A stretch of 64,000 bases of DNA from Distichodus sexfasciatus (taxonomy: Eukaryota > Chordata > Actinopteri > Characiformes > Distichodontidae). Under the pieces are notes generated by a model that saw only the letters and a list, made by a program, of their open reading frames with translations, was not told where the DNA came from and searched no databases. The stretch is from positions 636,501-700,500 of the forward strand of contig JAVGVS010000056.1 in NCBI GenBank assembly GCA_032718565.1. The letters are read 5' to 3'. A program made the translations under genes and the position numbers. Within the stretch, counting starts at the first letter, position 1. Every line of letters starts with the position of its first letter. Of the stretch, positions 9,601 to 24,600 are shown piece after piece.

Positions 9601-12600
9601 GATTTTAGACCCCAAGCTCTTATCAGATATACACAAGACCAGGGGCTAAAGTGGCTCACGTTTTTAGAGCCCCTTGCCGTTTCCGCCTCTCTGCCCTGTC
9701 TGCTGCCATCTGTAGCTATTGTTCATGCCGTATGGTGAGATAAACAGCGGATTCTGCCCGGTGCCCGAACAGGAGGGTCTCAAAATCCTTTAATTTCAGA
9801 CCCCTGTTGGTTTTCTTAAACAGACAGAGTTTGCGGTTCGTGCTTCTGCTGGCTCTGCTGGATGAGGTTTTTGTCAGCACATACAGAAAAAAATGATCTA
9901 CATAAAGATCTTCTCCCTAGGCGTCTATCTTAAAATAATATGCTTAATATAAAAAAAAATAAAAGAAAAAGTTGCACTCAACAAGCCTGTCGTTTTCCTA
10001 CGTACGTACACTGGCAACCGTAAATACAAAGAGATAAAGATGCAAAAGTGAAAATAAAACTACACAAGTGCGAGAAAATCTGCACAATTCAAAATAGAAA
10101 TGGTTTGTCAAAATCTAATTATAGGTTTGTACAGAACGACGTCTGGGTCTGAATCTGGACCGCAGTCCGCCTGTTGGTGACCAGAGAGGTTTACGGGAAT
10201 GAACACGGAAATGGATGGTTGTTGGCAGACGGAAGCTGGAGATGGGGATGTGTTGGGATCTCTGTTATTTTGATGGGCAAAAAAGGCAGACAGGAGCCTC
10301 ACGCCCGGGCCTGATAAATGGGCCATTACCCGACACGGGGCAGGAAATTAGTCACGGATGTGGGCTCAGAGTGTGTTTACGCGCGCGAGAGAGGTGGCTC
10401 ACCAAGACCTCTGTGAATATTGATGGAGTCGGAGCTGGGAATGGGCCGGGGATCGTGACGGGAACGACTTTCTCAGGAGTGGATCTGATGTGAGGCAACA
10501 GTTGCAAGGAAACAGCGTTGCAATGCACTGGTCTTTGGATGTTGATCTATCGTCAGTGTTGCGGAAGCTACTTTTAAATTGTGGCTTTTCAAGCTACAAG
10601 CTACTTATGTTTAAATGTAGCTAAGCTACAAACATGCTACTGTTTTAATATAGTAGTTAGCTACACTATAAGCAGCTGAGAAAATGAGCTAACCGCACTG
10701 AAGCTGTTTCACGGCCATAGATTCTTGCTCAGGGACCCAATCATGGTGGTGCCAGAGGTAGGAGCCGAACCCACAACCTCTTGGTCCACTAGACCACCAC
10801 CCCTAGTTCTGCAGTATTCCAGTGTAGAATGCTAAAAGTGATGCTGTGTTTTTAGCTAATTTCGTATGAGGTTCCTAGCAGCGACAAATTTGACACATCC
10901 ACAAAAATGTGACCGCTGGACTTCTCCAGCATGTGCTGAATCACGTGCTGAGGAACGGCATTCTTACAAGGCTGTGTATGTTCTCTGTCGCCCAGGACAT
11001 GGTAGTGTTGAGAGCTTGAATCAAAGGCAACTGGACAGCTTTTAGGTTCTTGACGTTTCACTTCTCATCCAAAATCTTCTTGAGTTCCAAGAACTGATGC
11101 CTAGAATTTTCCCAATCACTTCTTTTGAACTGAGGAAGACTTTTCAATGAGAGGAAATCATTTGGATTTGCTTTTAAGTTCTTGAACGTGTTTCCCCGCT
11201 CATCCAAAAGCTTTCTCCAGCCTTTAAAATGAGAAGTGAAACGTCTTCAAGCACCTAAAAGAAGTCCAGCTGGCTCTGCTTCAAGCTCTTAGGGCATTGT
11301 TACAACACACGACATCCGTCATAATTGTTTGTCTGTCAGCTGAGCAGCTCCGCCCTCATCCCCTCCTCCTCCTCCTCCTCCTCCTTCTCCTCCTCCTCCT
11401 CCCCACCCCCACATCCTTTTCTCTCCTCCCTCCTCCTCTTTCCGGCTAGACGTACCTTTGTTGCCATGGTAATCATTAAGAGATGTGTTGGAAGTGGGGG
11501 TTCAGCATCTCTAGATTGCCCCCATGGTGGCGTCGCCTTTCTGTGAACAAGGTCTATTGTGTTAGAACCTTTCTCTTGTCCTTCTGTACTAAAAGGTCAG
11601 GAGGCAAAACATCTGTTTGGCTCACGGCAATGCTGATATCTTAACTGTCGCACGTCACTGCAAGCGAATGAGTTTTTCCTTCATCTTCATCTTCATCATC
11701 ATTATCATCTTCCTTTCAAAGGACATTGTGCATTTGTCTTGCGATGTAGCCTAAATGGTGGTTAATGGATGAAATTTCTCCACTTTAAGCAAGTGAATGA
11801 AATGACTGCTGATGGCTGGGTCATTGTTGACGTACTCGAGTGCCGATCAATCATTTTGGATAGCGGCCGGATAACCACCGAAGACGGGGGGGCGGGGGTG
11901 CTGTCAGCAAGGAGCCGAGAGAGAGGGGGAAAAAATGGGGAAAGAGACATGTCCAGACTGTGTGTGCGTTTCTGCTGGAGAACGCTGCTGTGCTGTTGTC
12001 TTCTTCTCCGCCTGTAAAGCCTCGGGCAGATAAAGCCTTCTGACAGCTCTTAATGCATTTCAGATGTTCAAAAGAGTCAACAAATAAGGCAAAAGTCAAC
12101 ATTCACAATACATCAGGAAAGCTCCTGTGATTCTATAAATATATCTCACTTTTTACTCGCAAACTTCTCCCTCCCGTCCCCTCCCATCGGCTATAATATT
12201 TTTGAGCTTGTTTGGTCTGATTAGACTTCCGTTGGAGAAGGAAAGATTAAAAAACATCGGCAGATTCTCAAACAAAGGGGGAGTCTCGGGGGGGTTCGGT
12301 CAGTAAAAACATTTCCATCTAAATGCAGATTCGCTATGTCTGCCGTGACACGGTCGTGCGCCGCACATTCATTATTTACCCATATGGGAATAAAGCAATT
12401 TTACCGCCTTCCTTTAAGTAGTCATTTTATTTTGTTTTTTTGTTTTTAGGGAGAAAATATTTGTGATTGATTTTTTCCCAATTTAATCCTGCAAATTGGA
12501 CAGTGCATGCTTATGTGTCCTGGGTTGCGAGGTTGTGTTTTAAAGTTACAGACGTTATTTTGTTTTTATTCACCGTTCTCACATCTCAAACGCACCACTG

Positions 12601-15600
12601 TAGTCACTCATTGAATTAGCTCACTTTGGCCCACAGCTCAGCTGGCATCCGTGCTGTAAGGGTGAAACTTGGGGCTGTGCATTACAGATGCACAATTGCA
12701 GTCTCTTTTTTGGGGTATCATGTTTTGATGTGTGAGTTTTTGTCAGGATGAATGTGGGTCCAGCCCCGTTCCCCTGGGCCTTGGGTTACAGCCAAAACGC
12801 AGCACTGATATTCTGCAGAGGCGTGTGTGGTAAATGTGATTATGAGCGATGCCACCCTCGGGGGAGGAAGAGTGATGAGGAGGTGTGTGTATGTGTGTGT
12901 ATGAGGAACCCTGGGGAAATATAACTCTTGTGATAGACACAGACAGACAGATGGACACACACTTTCAATAGCCTCCCAGAACACAACACACACACTTGCA
13001 TCTTGCTATATTGGCTCTTATAATGACTAAGTGTAAATAATATACAGCTAAACATAACCTTAGTTCGAACCTTAGTCTCAGTGTTCGAAATAACGTTTTC
13101 ATGCTTTTAATTTTATTTATTTATTCACTTTTTTTTTATTTATTTATTTATTTTCAAGTAAAGGCTGGAAATGGTCTTTAAACAGTTCTATTCAGACCCC
13201 CAGGATTTCGCGATGTTGCGATCGCAACTATTAACGCAAATTCAGCCAATCTTCGCACTGCAAAAAATGAAATCTTAACAAGCCAGAAAATCTTAAAAAG
13301 AAAAAAATAGATCTTGTTGGGGGTTTTTTTAAGAATAACTGACTTGACTAGACTTGTATGTGTGAGACAAATAATCTAATTTTAAGAAACATTGGCTACA
13401 ATTATCTTATTAAGAAAAATTTACTGATTATAAGAACTTCTTAACATGAAATAAGAAATTTAATTAAGAGAACTGTAAGGTTCTCATGCTCTCCACTACG
13501 AGTTAAGAAATTAATGACAACTTTGCTTATTCTAAGAATATTAAAGCTAAAAACATGGAAAAATTGAAGGATTTTTTTTCTTGTTTTAGGAGATCTTTAC
13601 AAGATAAATTTTCTTATTTTCTGACACTCATTTTTTGCAGTGCGTGAATTCAGTAATAACGTGCAATTTTGCCCAACTTTACTGCAATTTTTGGCCAATC
13701 GTTGTTTCGCGCAAAATGTTGAGCCACACGTCAGCAAACTCACTTCCTTGTGACGATTAGAAGTCGCAGGAAACGTGTGTGAGAGAGAGGGAACGCCTCG
13801 CGTTTGCCGGTAAAAATAACTAAACGATTAATGGTTAATAAAAATAATAGTGGTTCATTTTTATTAATTGTTAAAGAATCATCATAAAAGGGGACACAAT
13901 TGCACATTTATTGCAACAAAACGCCTAAAAACAGCTCTAATCATCATTAGGTCTGTGGAGCGTCGCCAAAGGTATAAATAAATGTTTGTGGTTTGAAAAA
14001 GTCACTGGTTGTGTAAAAGCTGGTGAGTTGCCGGAGGTTGACGTGAAACAGAGACAAGGGTTTCAAGTGTTCTGATAGAGCAAAACATCATTCAAAAACC
14101 AATCTGAAGTGAACAAAAAGGAAAAAATACACCCTCTGATTTGACACGGTGAGATCCAGACCGGTAAAGATATAACACTGAGGAACTCATGCCCACTGCT
14201 GCTCCTACACGGGCAGAATCAGTGCCGAAGTTGTGTCTCGTTGGGGTGTGATTGTGTGGTGTGGTGTGTTGCGTTCATGGTGAAAAATAATCATGCATGA
14301 AGGTATGAATTGCATTATTCAACATTCACACCTCAATCTGTTATTAGAACAAAACATGTTTCAACAAAATATCCATCTCCTTTTCACGACCATGTTCTGT
14401 TTGAGGATTTCAACTGTCTGTAGTAAATCAGAGCAAATATGGAACCGTTTCAATATAATCACATGTTCACATAAATCACAAATCATAATGAGCTGTATCG
14501 ATGTTTTTCTGACACATGGGTGTGAATTGTTTTCTGATGCACCAACTTGTCTGGAGCTCAGAAAGATTTAAACCTGCCATTTCGGACTTGCGTACGCTTA
14601 TTTGTTCATGTTGCAACAGAAGGCACATTGCAGCTTACATATATTGGTTCTTACCGTAATACACATACGTACAGTTATTCTTACGTCTATAGCAGGTGTT
14701 TTCAACTGCTTGCGTTCCAGGGATTCCACCATTCAGACTAATGGCCGAGGTGTACTTAACGCTCAATACGCTTGCACACACGCATCATGGCTGCCACACG
14801 TTCTTTTGACGCGTCTGCTGAGTACGGCGCCAAAAATTAACACGGCACGTGGGCGAGTTGCAGTACCAGTAAAACTTGGGGTGGCAGTGTGTTCAAGTTT
14901 TGGGACGTGACGTCAGCATTGTTGTTTACTATCAAAACTGGTGAACAGTTTGACATTTTATTTGCAGCTTCGTAACATCCAAATGCAAATCTTACACAGT
15001 TTTTTTCCCCTCATTTCACAGCGAAACTGGCCGATATTTTTTCGCACTGCCGCTTTCTACTTCTTCCTCTTCTTCTGTCACTTTATGGCGGACTGGACGC
15101 TTTCATAGTGTACACTGCCATCTGTCGGAATCCATCAAGATTAACAAAAGTATAGTCAGTACACTGCTTGCGTAGCAACAGCATCCGCCACCATACACGG
15201 CACGTAGCGTTAAGTATATCGCGCCCCTAAGCAGTAGTTGGCGGCCCACTGTGTGTCTGGGAGGGGGGTTATTTTTTTCTATTATTTTTTTAGATACATG
15301 CATTCATTCATTATCCAAACCGCTTAATCCCAACTGGGGGGGGGGAACAATTAATCTATAGTGCATGCCTTTGGTCTGTGGGAGGAACCGGAGGGATACA
15401 TGCATTAAATTCATAAAGACGCCCAAATCGTCTGGAAATGTTTTGAAAAAATAAGTAAAATGAAAAAATTTAAAAAGTGATTGCAGTAGTGAAACTGGAC
15501 AACATGTCACGGACCATCTGCATTGCCGCCACAGACCACCATCGTCTGGTCCATAGTCAGTGTTAGGGAGTAACGCAACACATGTACCAACGTTACATAT

Positions 15601-18600
15601 GCAGGTTACAAATGAACTGTATTCCATCACTGCTCTGACGTGTGTTGGCGCTCCCCCAGGTTTGGTCCCCGCATTGCGCCCATAGTTCCCGGGACAGGCT
15701 CCGGTCCCCCCGTGACCCCGTTTGGGATTCAGCAGTTCGGATAATGAATGAATGTATTCCATTACAGTTACAGTTTAAATAGATGGTAAACGGAATACAG
15801 TTACATTGTTAAAATAATGGATTACACAACAGTATTTTTCTGTTCCAAATGTTTATCCCCACTCTAATAAATTTCGGCAATTACATGCATTACCCAAAAC
15901 CCTTCAGAACACAACCAAAGATTCTAATGTAAACGTCCATTTATGTATATATATACACTACCAGTCAAAAGTTTGGACACACCTTCCCATTCCATGTTTC
16001 TTCTTTATTTTTATTACTATTTACATTGTAGATTCTCACTAAAGGCATCAAAACTATGAATAAACTGTGTAAAGGCCATATGACCCAGAAGGAGAGTGAT
16101 GGAGTGCTGCTCCAGATGACCTGGCCTCCACGGTCACCTGACCAAACCCTATCAAGATGGTTTGGGATGAGATGGACCGCAGAGTGAAGGCAAAAGGGCC
16201 AACGAGTGCTCAGCATCTCTGGGAACTCCTTCAAGACTGTTGGAAAACCATTTCAGGTGGCGACCTCATGAAGCTCATCGAGAGAATGCCAAGAGTGTGC
16301 AAAGCAGTGATTAAAGCAAAGGGTGGTTATTTTCAAGAATCTAAGATATAAAACATGTTTTGGGTTATTTCACACTTTTTGTTTACTACATAATTCCATA
16401 TGTGTTCATTCATAGTGTCAGAGAATCTACAATGTAAATAGTCATGATAATAAAGAATAAAACATTGAATGGGAAGGTGTGTCCAAACTTTTGACTGGTA
16501 GTGTATATACATATATATTTTTTGAGTCTCGAAATGAGGGCTGCCATTATGTGTGATCACGAAATGTGCTACCCTTCATGTCTTCATGGATGCCACTAAA
16601 GAGCAACACTTTGGTTTTCTGTTTTTAGACCTCGATTGTGCATTACTGCTAGTTTTTGTTGTATAAGATGATGTACTTGTGTTCTACAAGTTTTTAGCAT
16701 GACGCAGGATATCTGAGTGCTTCAGAGTGTTTCTGCCACTAAAGCGCTCGCATACCGTGCCGTTTTTACACAAATAGATGGCATTTAAAATGTATAAGAG
16801 CAGGTGATAGGTGTGCTGTTGATGTCAAGCTCTTGCAATTCTGCACTTTGGTGGTGAGATATACTGTATTTATGCTCGCTCTAGAGAGCCATTTATAGCA
16901 GGTTGCATCTAAAGGATTTTTTGTTTTTTAGTTAAGTGAGCTGTGAATAGCTGAATGCTGAGCTGTGCGAAGGCCGTAACTTTGAACGCTCCACGATTCA
17001 TTATCAGTCTAATTGAGTTCACTGTTGCTGTGCTACTGGAGCTCTTTAACGAAGAGCAAATTCAAAGTGCTAACAGCTGTTGGGGCCGAAAAGGTCATAG
17101 TCGGGAGAATGCGCGACAAACAATGTGTTAACAACGCTTTTATGCAGCGTTGCACTTGGATAACATTTGACTAGAGCTGGGCAAGGTGATCTATAATCTG
17201 TATCTCAATTAATTGAACATTTTACCTTGATTACAATTAACTAACAATTTTTTTTTGGCCTCATAGGTTTGTACAGTAACTATTTAAGTTGGGATAGTTT
17301 TTAAAATGAAACAGTGCATATATTTGTAATTATAAAATAATTGAATGAGACACACACAAATGTTGCAGGTTGAATGTTGCGGAGTTACGTAACCACTTAT
17401 GGTAGTATGTTTTTAAGGGGACAGTATATAAATACACACCAGGCTAAATAATTACAATTAGTTTCAACAGAATTGAAGAAATATTTTAAGTAACTACATT
17501 TCACATAATCACATCACGATAAATAGTGTTCCGGAATAAACACTGAAAATGTCAATAAATGGCTGTATTGTGCATAGAATGCTGGTTGTTGTGGTTAGTT
17601 ATCAGCTAAAATATGATAAAGGGGAAGATTTGATCAAACTGGAGGGTTACATTGCGAAAAATATCATTTATGTGTTTTTACGCATTTACTTCTGTTTTGT
17701 GCACAGAATATCTCACAAATACTTTCACATACAGAGAGATCGGGTCTTGCCTTGATCGCGCCACTGAAAATGTTGTGCGTCGCTACTAAGCGCCCGTGTG
17801 AAACACAAGCAGAGAGTTAAAAAAGAATTAAATGAAGCCTCCATTCTAGAAAAATTGCCTCGACCATTTTTTGTAATCGAATTATTCAAGTTATTTGAAT
17901 AGTCGTTTCAGCTCTAGTTCTGAATGTTGGCTTTGATTCAGTTTCAATGTCAGTTTCTTTATGCACATTGCGTATTTCTCACATCTCACAATACAAATCA
18001 AGTGACAAAATCAACGGGAAAAAAATTCTACCGCCTTCTCTGGTACCACTCTGCCAATAAAAGTCATCTAACCTCAAATCGCCCCAGAGAGACTGTCCTC
18101 ATAATCAGGAAATGAAGGAATGTCTGCCAAATTCCGTAATTGTCAATCGTTGAAGCTTTTACACACCACCCTTCACCGCCTTCAATCACTGGAAGGCCTG
18201 AGCTTAATGGTCAGTTCAAATTGGTGTAATGGCCTCGAATTAGACCGACCAGCATCACGTTATATGTCTAACTACTTAAAATGAAACCCTCCCCATAAAT
18301 ATTTGGATTCTATTATCTGAATCTTTTGGGTGAAGGAAGAGCGAATGTGGACTTGACACGGAAACAGAGGTTTTGAGTGTTCGGCTTGAGCAAAACAACA
18401 TTTGAAAACCAATTTGAAGTCAACAAATAGGTAGAACTTCTGATGTGGCACAGCCAGAGATGAGCATCTTTCTCGCAGTCTCTCTAGTTAATTACAGTGG
18501 AGCAGAGAGCCATTGATGACATTTCCCATTTCATTTCCCAGGAAACTGTCCGCTTTACACGAAATCAAATCAGATAAGGGGTCCGGGCGAGCGCAGACTG

Positions 18601-21600
18601 GAGGTAGCGGGCGAAAGCATATCTAATGAAAATAAATCAATGAATGCATTTTCGTGCACTCCCTCTGATCGTCTGGACCCACTTCTATACACCCCACCGT
18701 CCTCCCATTTTTTCATACAGTGCATCAGTCACATACTCCGCCTGGCTGAAAATTACATTTCCACCCTCCTATGTGAGGAAAGAGAGAGGGAGAAAAAGAA
18801 TATGGCTTTAGAGACTCTTTTTCTCCCCTTGGCTCCACTTAGATGATATAATGAATCGCAGTGGTTGCCTTAATCAATGCGTCTCCGACTCCAGCCGTAC
18901 TCTGCAATGGTCTCTAATGGAAAGTGTATATAATAGAGATTGCTTTTAAGTCCGGCTGAGAAGCCAGTCCGGCTCTCCGGTGGCCCGAGGTGCCTCGATT
19001 TCGTCAACGGCTCAACTTCCTTTTTTCCTCAGCACCTAATGAATTTTACTCCTCATATTCCCATATTATAGTGGCTAGGGAATATTACTGGCCTAATAAC
19101 TCCGCTGGGTTGTGTACTTAGTTGCGCCCCACTTGACTGAGTTTATCTCCCACCCTGTACTTCACAGCACTGGGAGCGGGATAAATAATAAATTATTCAT
19201 TAAGCCTCATTGATCACAGATTATCAGCTTTGTATATCTCTTTCATAAGACAAATGGGAATCTGTTTCTCTTCTACCTGCTCTCTTTAAATCAGTGTCAA
19301 TCATCGAACACCATTATTAACTTTTAAAGGTCCCATATTATTTTTTAAAAATCACTTTCTGTTCTTTGGACATTCTTTCTCCACAAAAAAAGTGCCCTAT
19401 GGCCGTCCCTGGGATTCGAACCCAAGACCTTCTCGCTGTGAGGTGGCAGCACTAACCACTGCTCTACCGTGCCACCCTGACTTTCTCTCGGTGTAAGCAT
19501 ATTTAATTTGGAGTTAATTCCTCAGTGCTTTGTTAGACCATGTGTGTGTGTACATATGCTCTGTTTTTTAATAGCATGTGAAGAGCTGAGACGACGTGGC
19601 ATGAATACATTGGTTCTCAGACTTTTTTCAGTTTCGTAGATAAACCACCGCTTTTCTCCTCCCTCAAGATTTCACCTTCATCTCTACATTGCCCTACGTG
19701 AGCTTTTCAGTCACTCAAGTCTGCTTTATAATGAAATGTCTGATGACCATAAAGAAACCTTGACTTCCGACCTCATATTTACATTTTTCCTCTCCTTTTT
19801 TTATCTCCTCTTCAGACGCGGTACGAGCCGATCCCGTGGTGAACATGCGTAAGGTGAGCCACCGCGTCGTCCAGGTGCCGATTTCGGGCACGGCCCTGCT
19901 ACCATGCGTCTTCACGTTGCACCCCAGCGCCGCCGTCGAGCCGCCCCGCATCAAGTGGACCAAGATCTGGGGCCAACGCGGTCTGGACGGCCTGCAGAGG
20001 GAGCAGTCGGTGCTGGTTGCCCGAGACAATGTGGTGAAGGTGAAGAAGGCCTTCCGGGGTCGAGTGACCCTGCCTGGTTACCAGGACGACCGCTACAACG
20101 CCAGCCTGGAGCTGACCGGCTTGCGCTCCAGTGACTCGGGGGTGTACCGTTGCGAGGTGGTGGTGGGCCTCAACGACGAGCAGGACACCGTGCCTCTCCG
20201 CGTCACCGGTAAGCTAGACGGAATTGTATACATAGAATTAATTACTCTATTCTAAAAGAAAAGCTAATGATGGAATTGGGAAAATAAAATGGATACTGGA
20301 ATTCTAAAACTTAACAGAATTCCAATATAGAATTATCTACAGAATTCTAAAATTCTAAAACAAAAATAATTGTGGAATTCTGGAAATGAAATTAATAACA
20401 ATTCTTTAAAAAATATAACACATTAACACATATAACACAAATAAGTCTTTAAATTAGTAATGAAATTCTAAAAAATGCAATTATTGACTGAATTCTAAAA
20501 TTAATAATGGAATCCTATTAATAAAATTAATCAGAGAATTCTAAATTACCATTAATTAAGTAATTCCAAAAAGTACAATTAATAATGGAATAAAAAAAAC
20601 ATTTTATAACAGAATTCTATAAATAAAATTAAAAACAGAATTATGCCAGTAACATGAAAATAAAATGATCGTCTGCAAAGAGTCTTTTACTACAGGGTTC
20701 CGTCAGTTTGTGGAGGCCACGCAGCAGCAGCTGGGAGACACACAGTGATGATTGACTGCAGGTTTCGTTGTGAAGTCCTTGGGGAGATGAAATTTATTTA
20801 TTTCTTTAGTTACCAGCTGCTGTTAATTTTGACACCTCCTTCAGATTTAGTCTTAGTCTTTAAACTAAAATGCTTATTGTTTGAGTCAGATTTCAGTCAG
20901 TTTCGTCCTTATTTTTCAACTAACTTTCAACGGCATCAGTTTGACGTCTGATTGGCTACCGTGCCCATGTGGCACATGCTCATTACATCACAGCACGCTC
21001 TTAACAGCTGCGAGATGGAGTCGAAGGTAGAGTCCACCTTGGCCAAGTATCTTGTAGCTCTAAAATTTGTCATTGAAAAGTAGATTTCCACTGAATATAC
21101 AGGACATTACTGACCAACTGTGTCCTGTCCTGGGTTTATTGCACAAGTGGGCTCAGTCTTTTTTAAGGGCTAGCAGCATTTGCAATTAACTGTCACTTAG
21201 CGTGTGTTCGTGGCATAATAACCTGACAGTTGTTGCTGTGACTAGTAGATATTATTCCATCTCTAAAATGACTGTAATTATGCCACGGTCCACTTTGCAT
21301 AAGGTTTGTTTTTGTCGCTGTTTGCCAAGTAGCTTTTAGCACGTCCAAAACATAATCTTTGTTTAGAGGGAACACTGCATTTTGGGTGATGCCTTGAAAG
21401 ATATTCTTTGCAAGAGAATGAAAACCCTCATAGTACTGTAAAATTCCTAACATTAAGTGTTACATTAAATAATTTCTAGATTCTTTATTTGTCACACGCT
21501 TACAGTAGTTATACAAGTACATGCAATGAAATGTATTCTGAACCACTCTTTCTTTAACTGTGCAACCATAGAAAACAGTTCAAAAAAGTAAAACAAGGAA

Positions 21601-24600
21601 TGCAAGTATAAAAGATACGAAATGAAAATATGAAAAAATATTAAATATATCTACAGTACTGTGCAAAAGTTTTAGGCAGGTGTGAAAAAATGCTGTAAAC
21701 AAAGAAACTCCAGTCTGCTTTGAAATCTTTGTCTGGGAGAGACCTTGCTGATGCAGTAGAACTACCTTGTGTCTTGTTGCTGTGCTCAATCTTGCCATGA
21801 CATGAAATTGTCTTCCGCAACCTCACCTTGGTAGCAGAGTTTGGCTGTTGCTCTCCCAGTTTTAAGCCTCCTACACAGCTGTTTCTGTTTCAGTTAATGA
21901 CTGTGTTTCGACCTACGTGTGACATTGATGATCATTAGCACCTGTTTGGTATAATTGGTTGATCATGCACCTGACTATAATCCTACAAAACCCCTGACTT
22001 TGTGCAAGTGTACCTATAAGAATTGATGCTGGTTTGAAGGCAAAATTTAGTAACACCAAATATTGATTTAATTTAGATTTTCTTTTGTTCGCTCACTTTG
22101 CATTATTGATAAATTGATAAAAATAAACAATCATTATTTATATTTCTGAAAGCATTCTTTGTTTACAGCATTTTTTCACACCTGCCTAAAACTTTTGCAC
22201 AGTACTGTATATTTGAAGTATAAGTATAGAAGTAGACATTTAGAAGTATAAAGTTTAGTATAAGTTTAGAAGTATAAAACAGATATGAACAGATTTACAG
22301 ATGTACAGTTGCAAGTTATACATTATAAAGATAAAGTTAAAGTGCATTGTGAACCTCTCCTGAGTCTCTTTGTTTTTGCCCATAAAAATCATTATATTCA
22401 TAACTGCTATGATTCTTAAAGAACTTTTGGTGACCTAATGTCAAGCCGTTCACTACATCAAAGCTACTTCATTCTGTCCGTTTTGCATTTTGATAAATAT
22501 GGCCATGAATTTTTCTTCCATGTTTGCCTCCATGGACTTATTCCTCCGACTCTGTCTCGCAGCTGCTAAGAGCACGTTGTGGTGCAATGAGCATGTGCTG
22601 TGTGCGCACAGTATCCAATCAGATGCCACTTCTGCCAATTCAACATCAATCAGAAATAGCCGGTAGTTGAAAATACTCGTCTTTGTAAACAGAGAAAAAT
22701 AATAGTATTCTTTAGTAACAATGTAGCATTTTTCCACTCGAGATTGCTATTTGTAACTAAAAAATTAGTTACTGGAAAAGCTACTGCATTATTTAAAGTG
22801 GCTTTGTTACAGATAAGCTACTGAAAAAACGTAGTTTGGTTATCATCTACTCATCATCACTGACAGACCAAGAGATTATAGCTTTTTAAGAAAATAGGCC
22901 TGTAATGAACCTGTTTAATGCAGAACTGACTATACATCTTTTTCAGTAAAGCATTTTTATGTAAAGATATTTTCTCAAAATATTAACTTTCACATATCTA
23001 CCCCATGTTTAACAGCTTAACCCGTTTACAGATAAACCGAATTGACCCCCAACATACACTACGGTATATGAGCTTCAGCAGTGAAACGCTCAGCAGAACA
23101 AATTTCCATAAATTTGAAGATTCTAGAGAGCTCAAAAGATCCCCCTGTGTGAGGAATAGATTAACATAGCATAAAGCCCCTTCTGCAGGAAGAACGCTGT
23201 TATCCGTCTGTCTGTAATCCTGGGAGCTTAGCCTTAATTACTAGTCACAGAACACTAAAGACAGCCTAACATATTAATTAACAAAAATCAATATCACAAG
23301 GCAATACCAATATAGTCTTAATTTAGGAAAATCTCAGCACTGCATTTATACAATGGATGCCTCTTTCTCGGGCGTCTAATATTGAATATTGGCTGGTTGC
23401 ATTTATCTCAATAATCACATCTTAGACGATAACTGGTGCTGACAGTATGTAACTATTGGGGGTGAAAAGCATGTGTTATCATCCTAGTAATTATTTATTG
23501 AGCACAGACTGTAGAGAAAGTGGTGCAATTTCATCAGAAGAGAGAAATCGAGGTTTAAATCGTTTTCAGTATTGACATCTTGAAGTTTTTCTATTTGCTA
23601 CAAGAATCTGAGAAATAATTGAACAGTTTCTTATTGGGTAAAATGTTTCATAAGTCTGATGGAATTTGATCAGAACTAAATATCAGAACCAGAAACAGAA
23701 TTTGAATCAGGTTTATTTAGCAGGAAGCTTAAAATCACACACGAAATTAACCTCTGGTCATCAGTGTCTATCTAGTACTAATATAGGCAATACAGTATAG
23801 ATAAATACTATAAAACAGACCAATATACAATATACAATGAGCTCTAAAGAGTGGACAGTGAAACACAAAATATGCAGAACAATATAGAAAACTATACAGT
23901 TCCTCCAGGATTTTGGGGCCTTTTATGAGATTGTAGCAGCCTACAATGCCTGGTTTTGTGGCAGTTTTTCAGAAAGCATTGTGATGAAAGTTGCTGTGTT
24001 TTTAAGCGTTTGGTTGCAATAAAGTTGCAGAAAAATTTTGTCCACTTTTGTAATGATTCTTTAACAATGAATTAAAATGGAGGGAACAAAACCACTATTA
24101 TTTTTATTAACCATTAACCATTTAGCTGTTTTTGAAGGTAAATGTGAGGCGTTTTTATCACACGGAAGTGAGTCCGCTGACGTATGGCTCACCGTTTTGC
24201 AGGAAACGTCAATGATCGGTCAACAATTGCAGAAAAGTTGAGGTAATTGGTCAAAATTGATGAATTTGAGGGGATTGGCTGAATTTGCATTAATAGTTGC
24301 GATCGCAAAATCCTGGAGGGTCTGACTCTATCGAATATAGTCGAATATATATGGAATGTTGATCAGTTTGTCATTTTATTGATACAATTTTAGGGCATGA
24401 AACTAAATATGTAAGCCTTGTTCATAATCGTACAAGCAAAACGCAGTGAACCAGTAAAGGAGTTCGCCCTGCGATCGGAAGGTTGTCTGTTCAATCCCAG
24501 GCCGGTAAAGGTACCACTGAAGTACTCATGAGCAAGGTACCATCCCCAAGCACTGCTCCCCAGGCACTGCCCATGTTAGCTGCCCACTGCTCCTTCACTG

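Larger units (their letters stand above)
21654..22207. mobile_element. Tc1-derived non-autonomous element with head-to-head transposase ends
   Basis: The 53-bp terminal inverted repeats are identical (starting CAGTACTGTGCAAAAGTTTT) and flanked by TA. Inside, a transposase N-terminus runs on the minus strand next to the left repeat, while a C-terminal remnant runs on the plus strand next to the right repeat. The middle of the gene is missing. Confidence 0.8.
21480..22340. repeat. dispersed repeat (family H) split by a Tc1 derivative
   Basis: It begins ATTCTTTATTTGTCACACGC and continues after the insertion to about 22340. The same family occurs at 54112-54425 (TTCTTTATTTGTCACGTGC...AGTGAAATGTATCCTGATCC). 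Confidence 0.6.
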
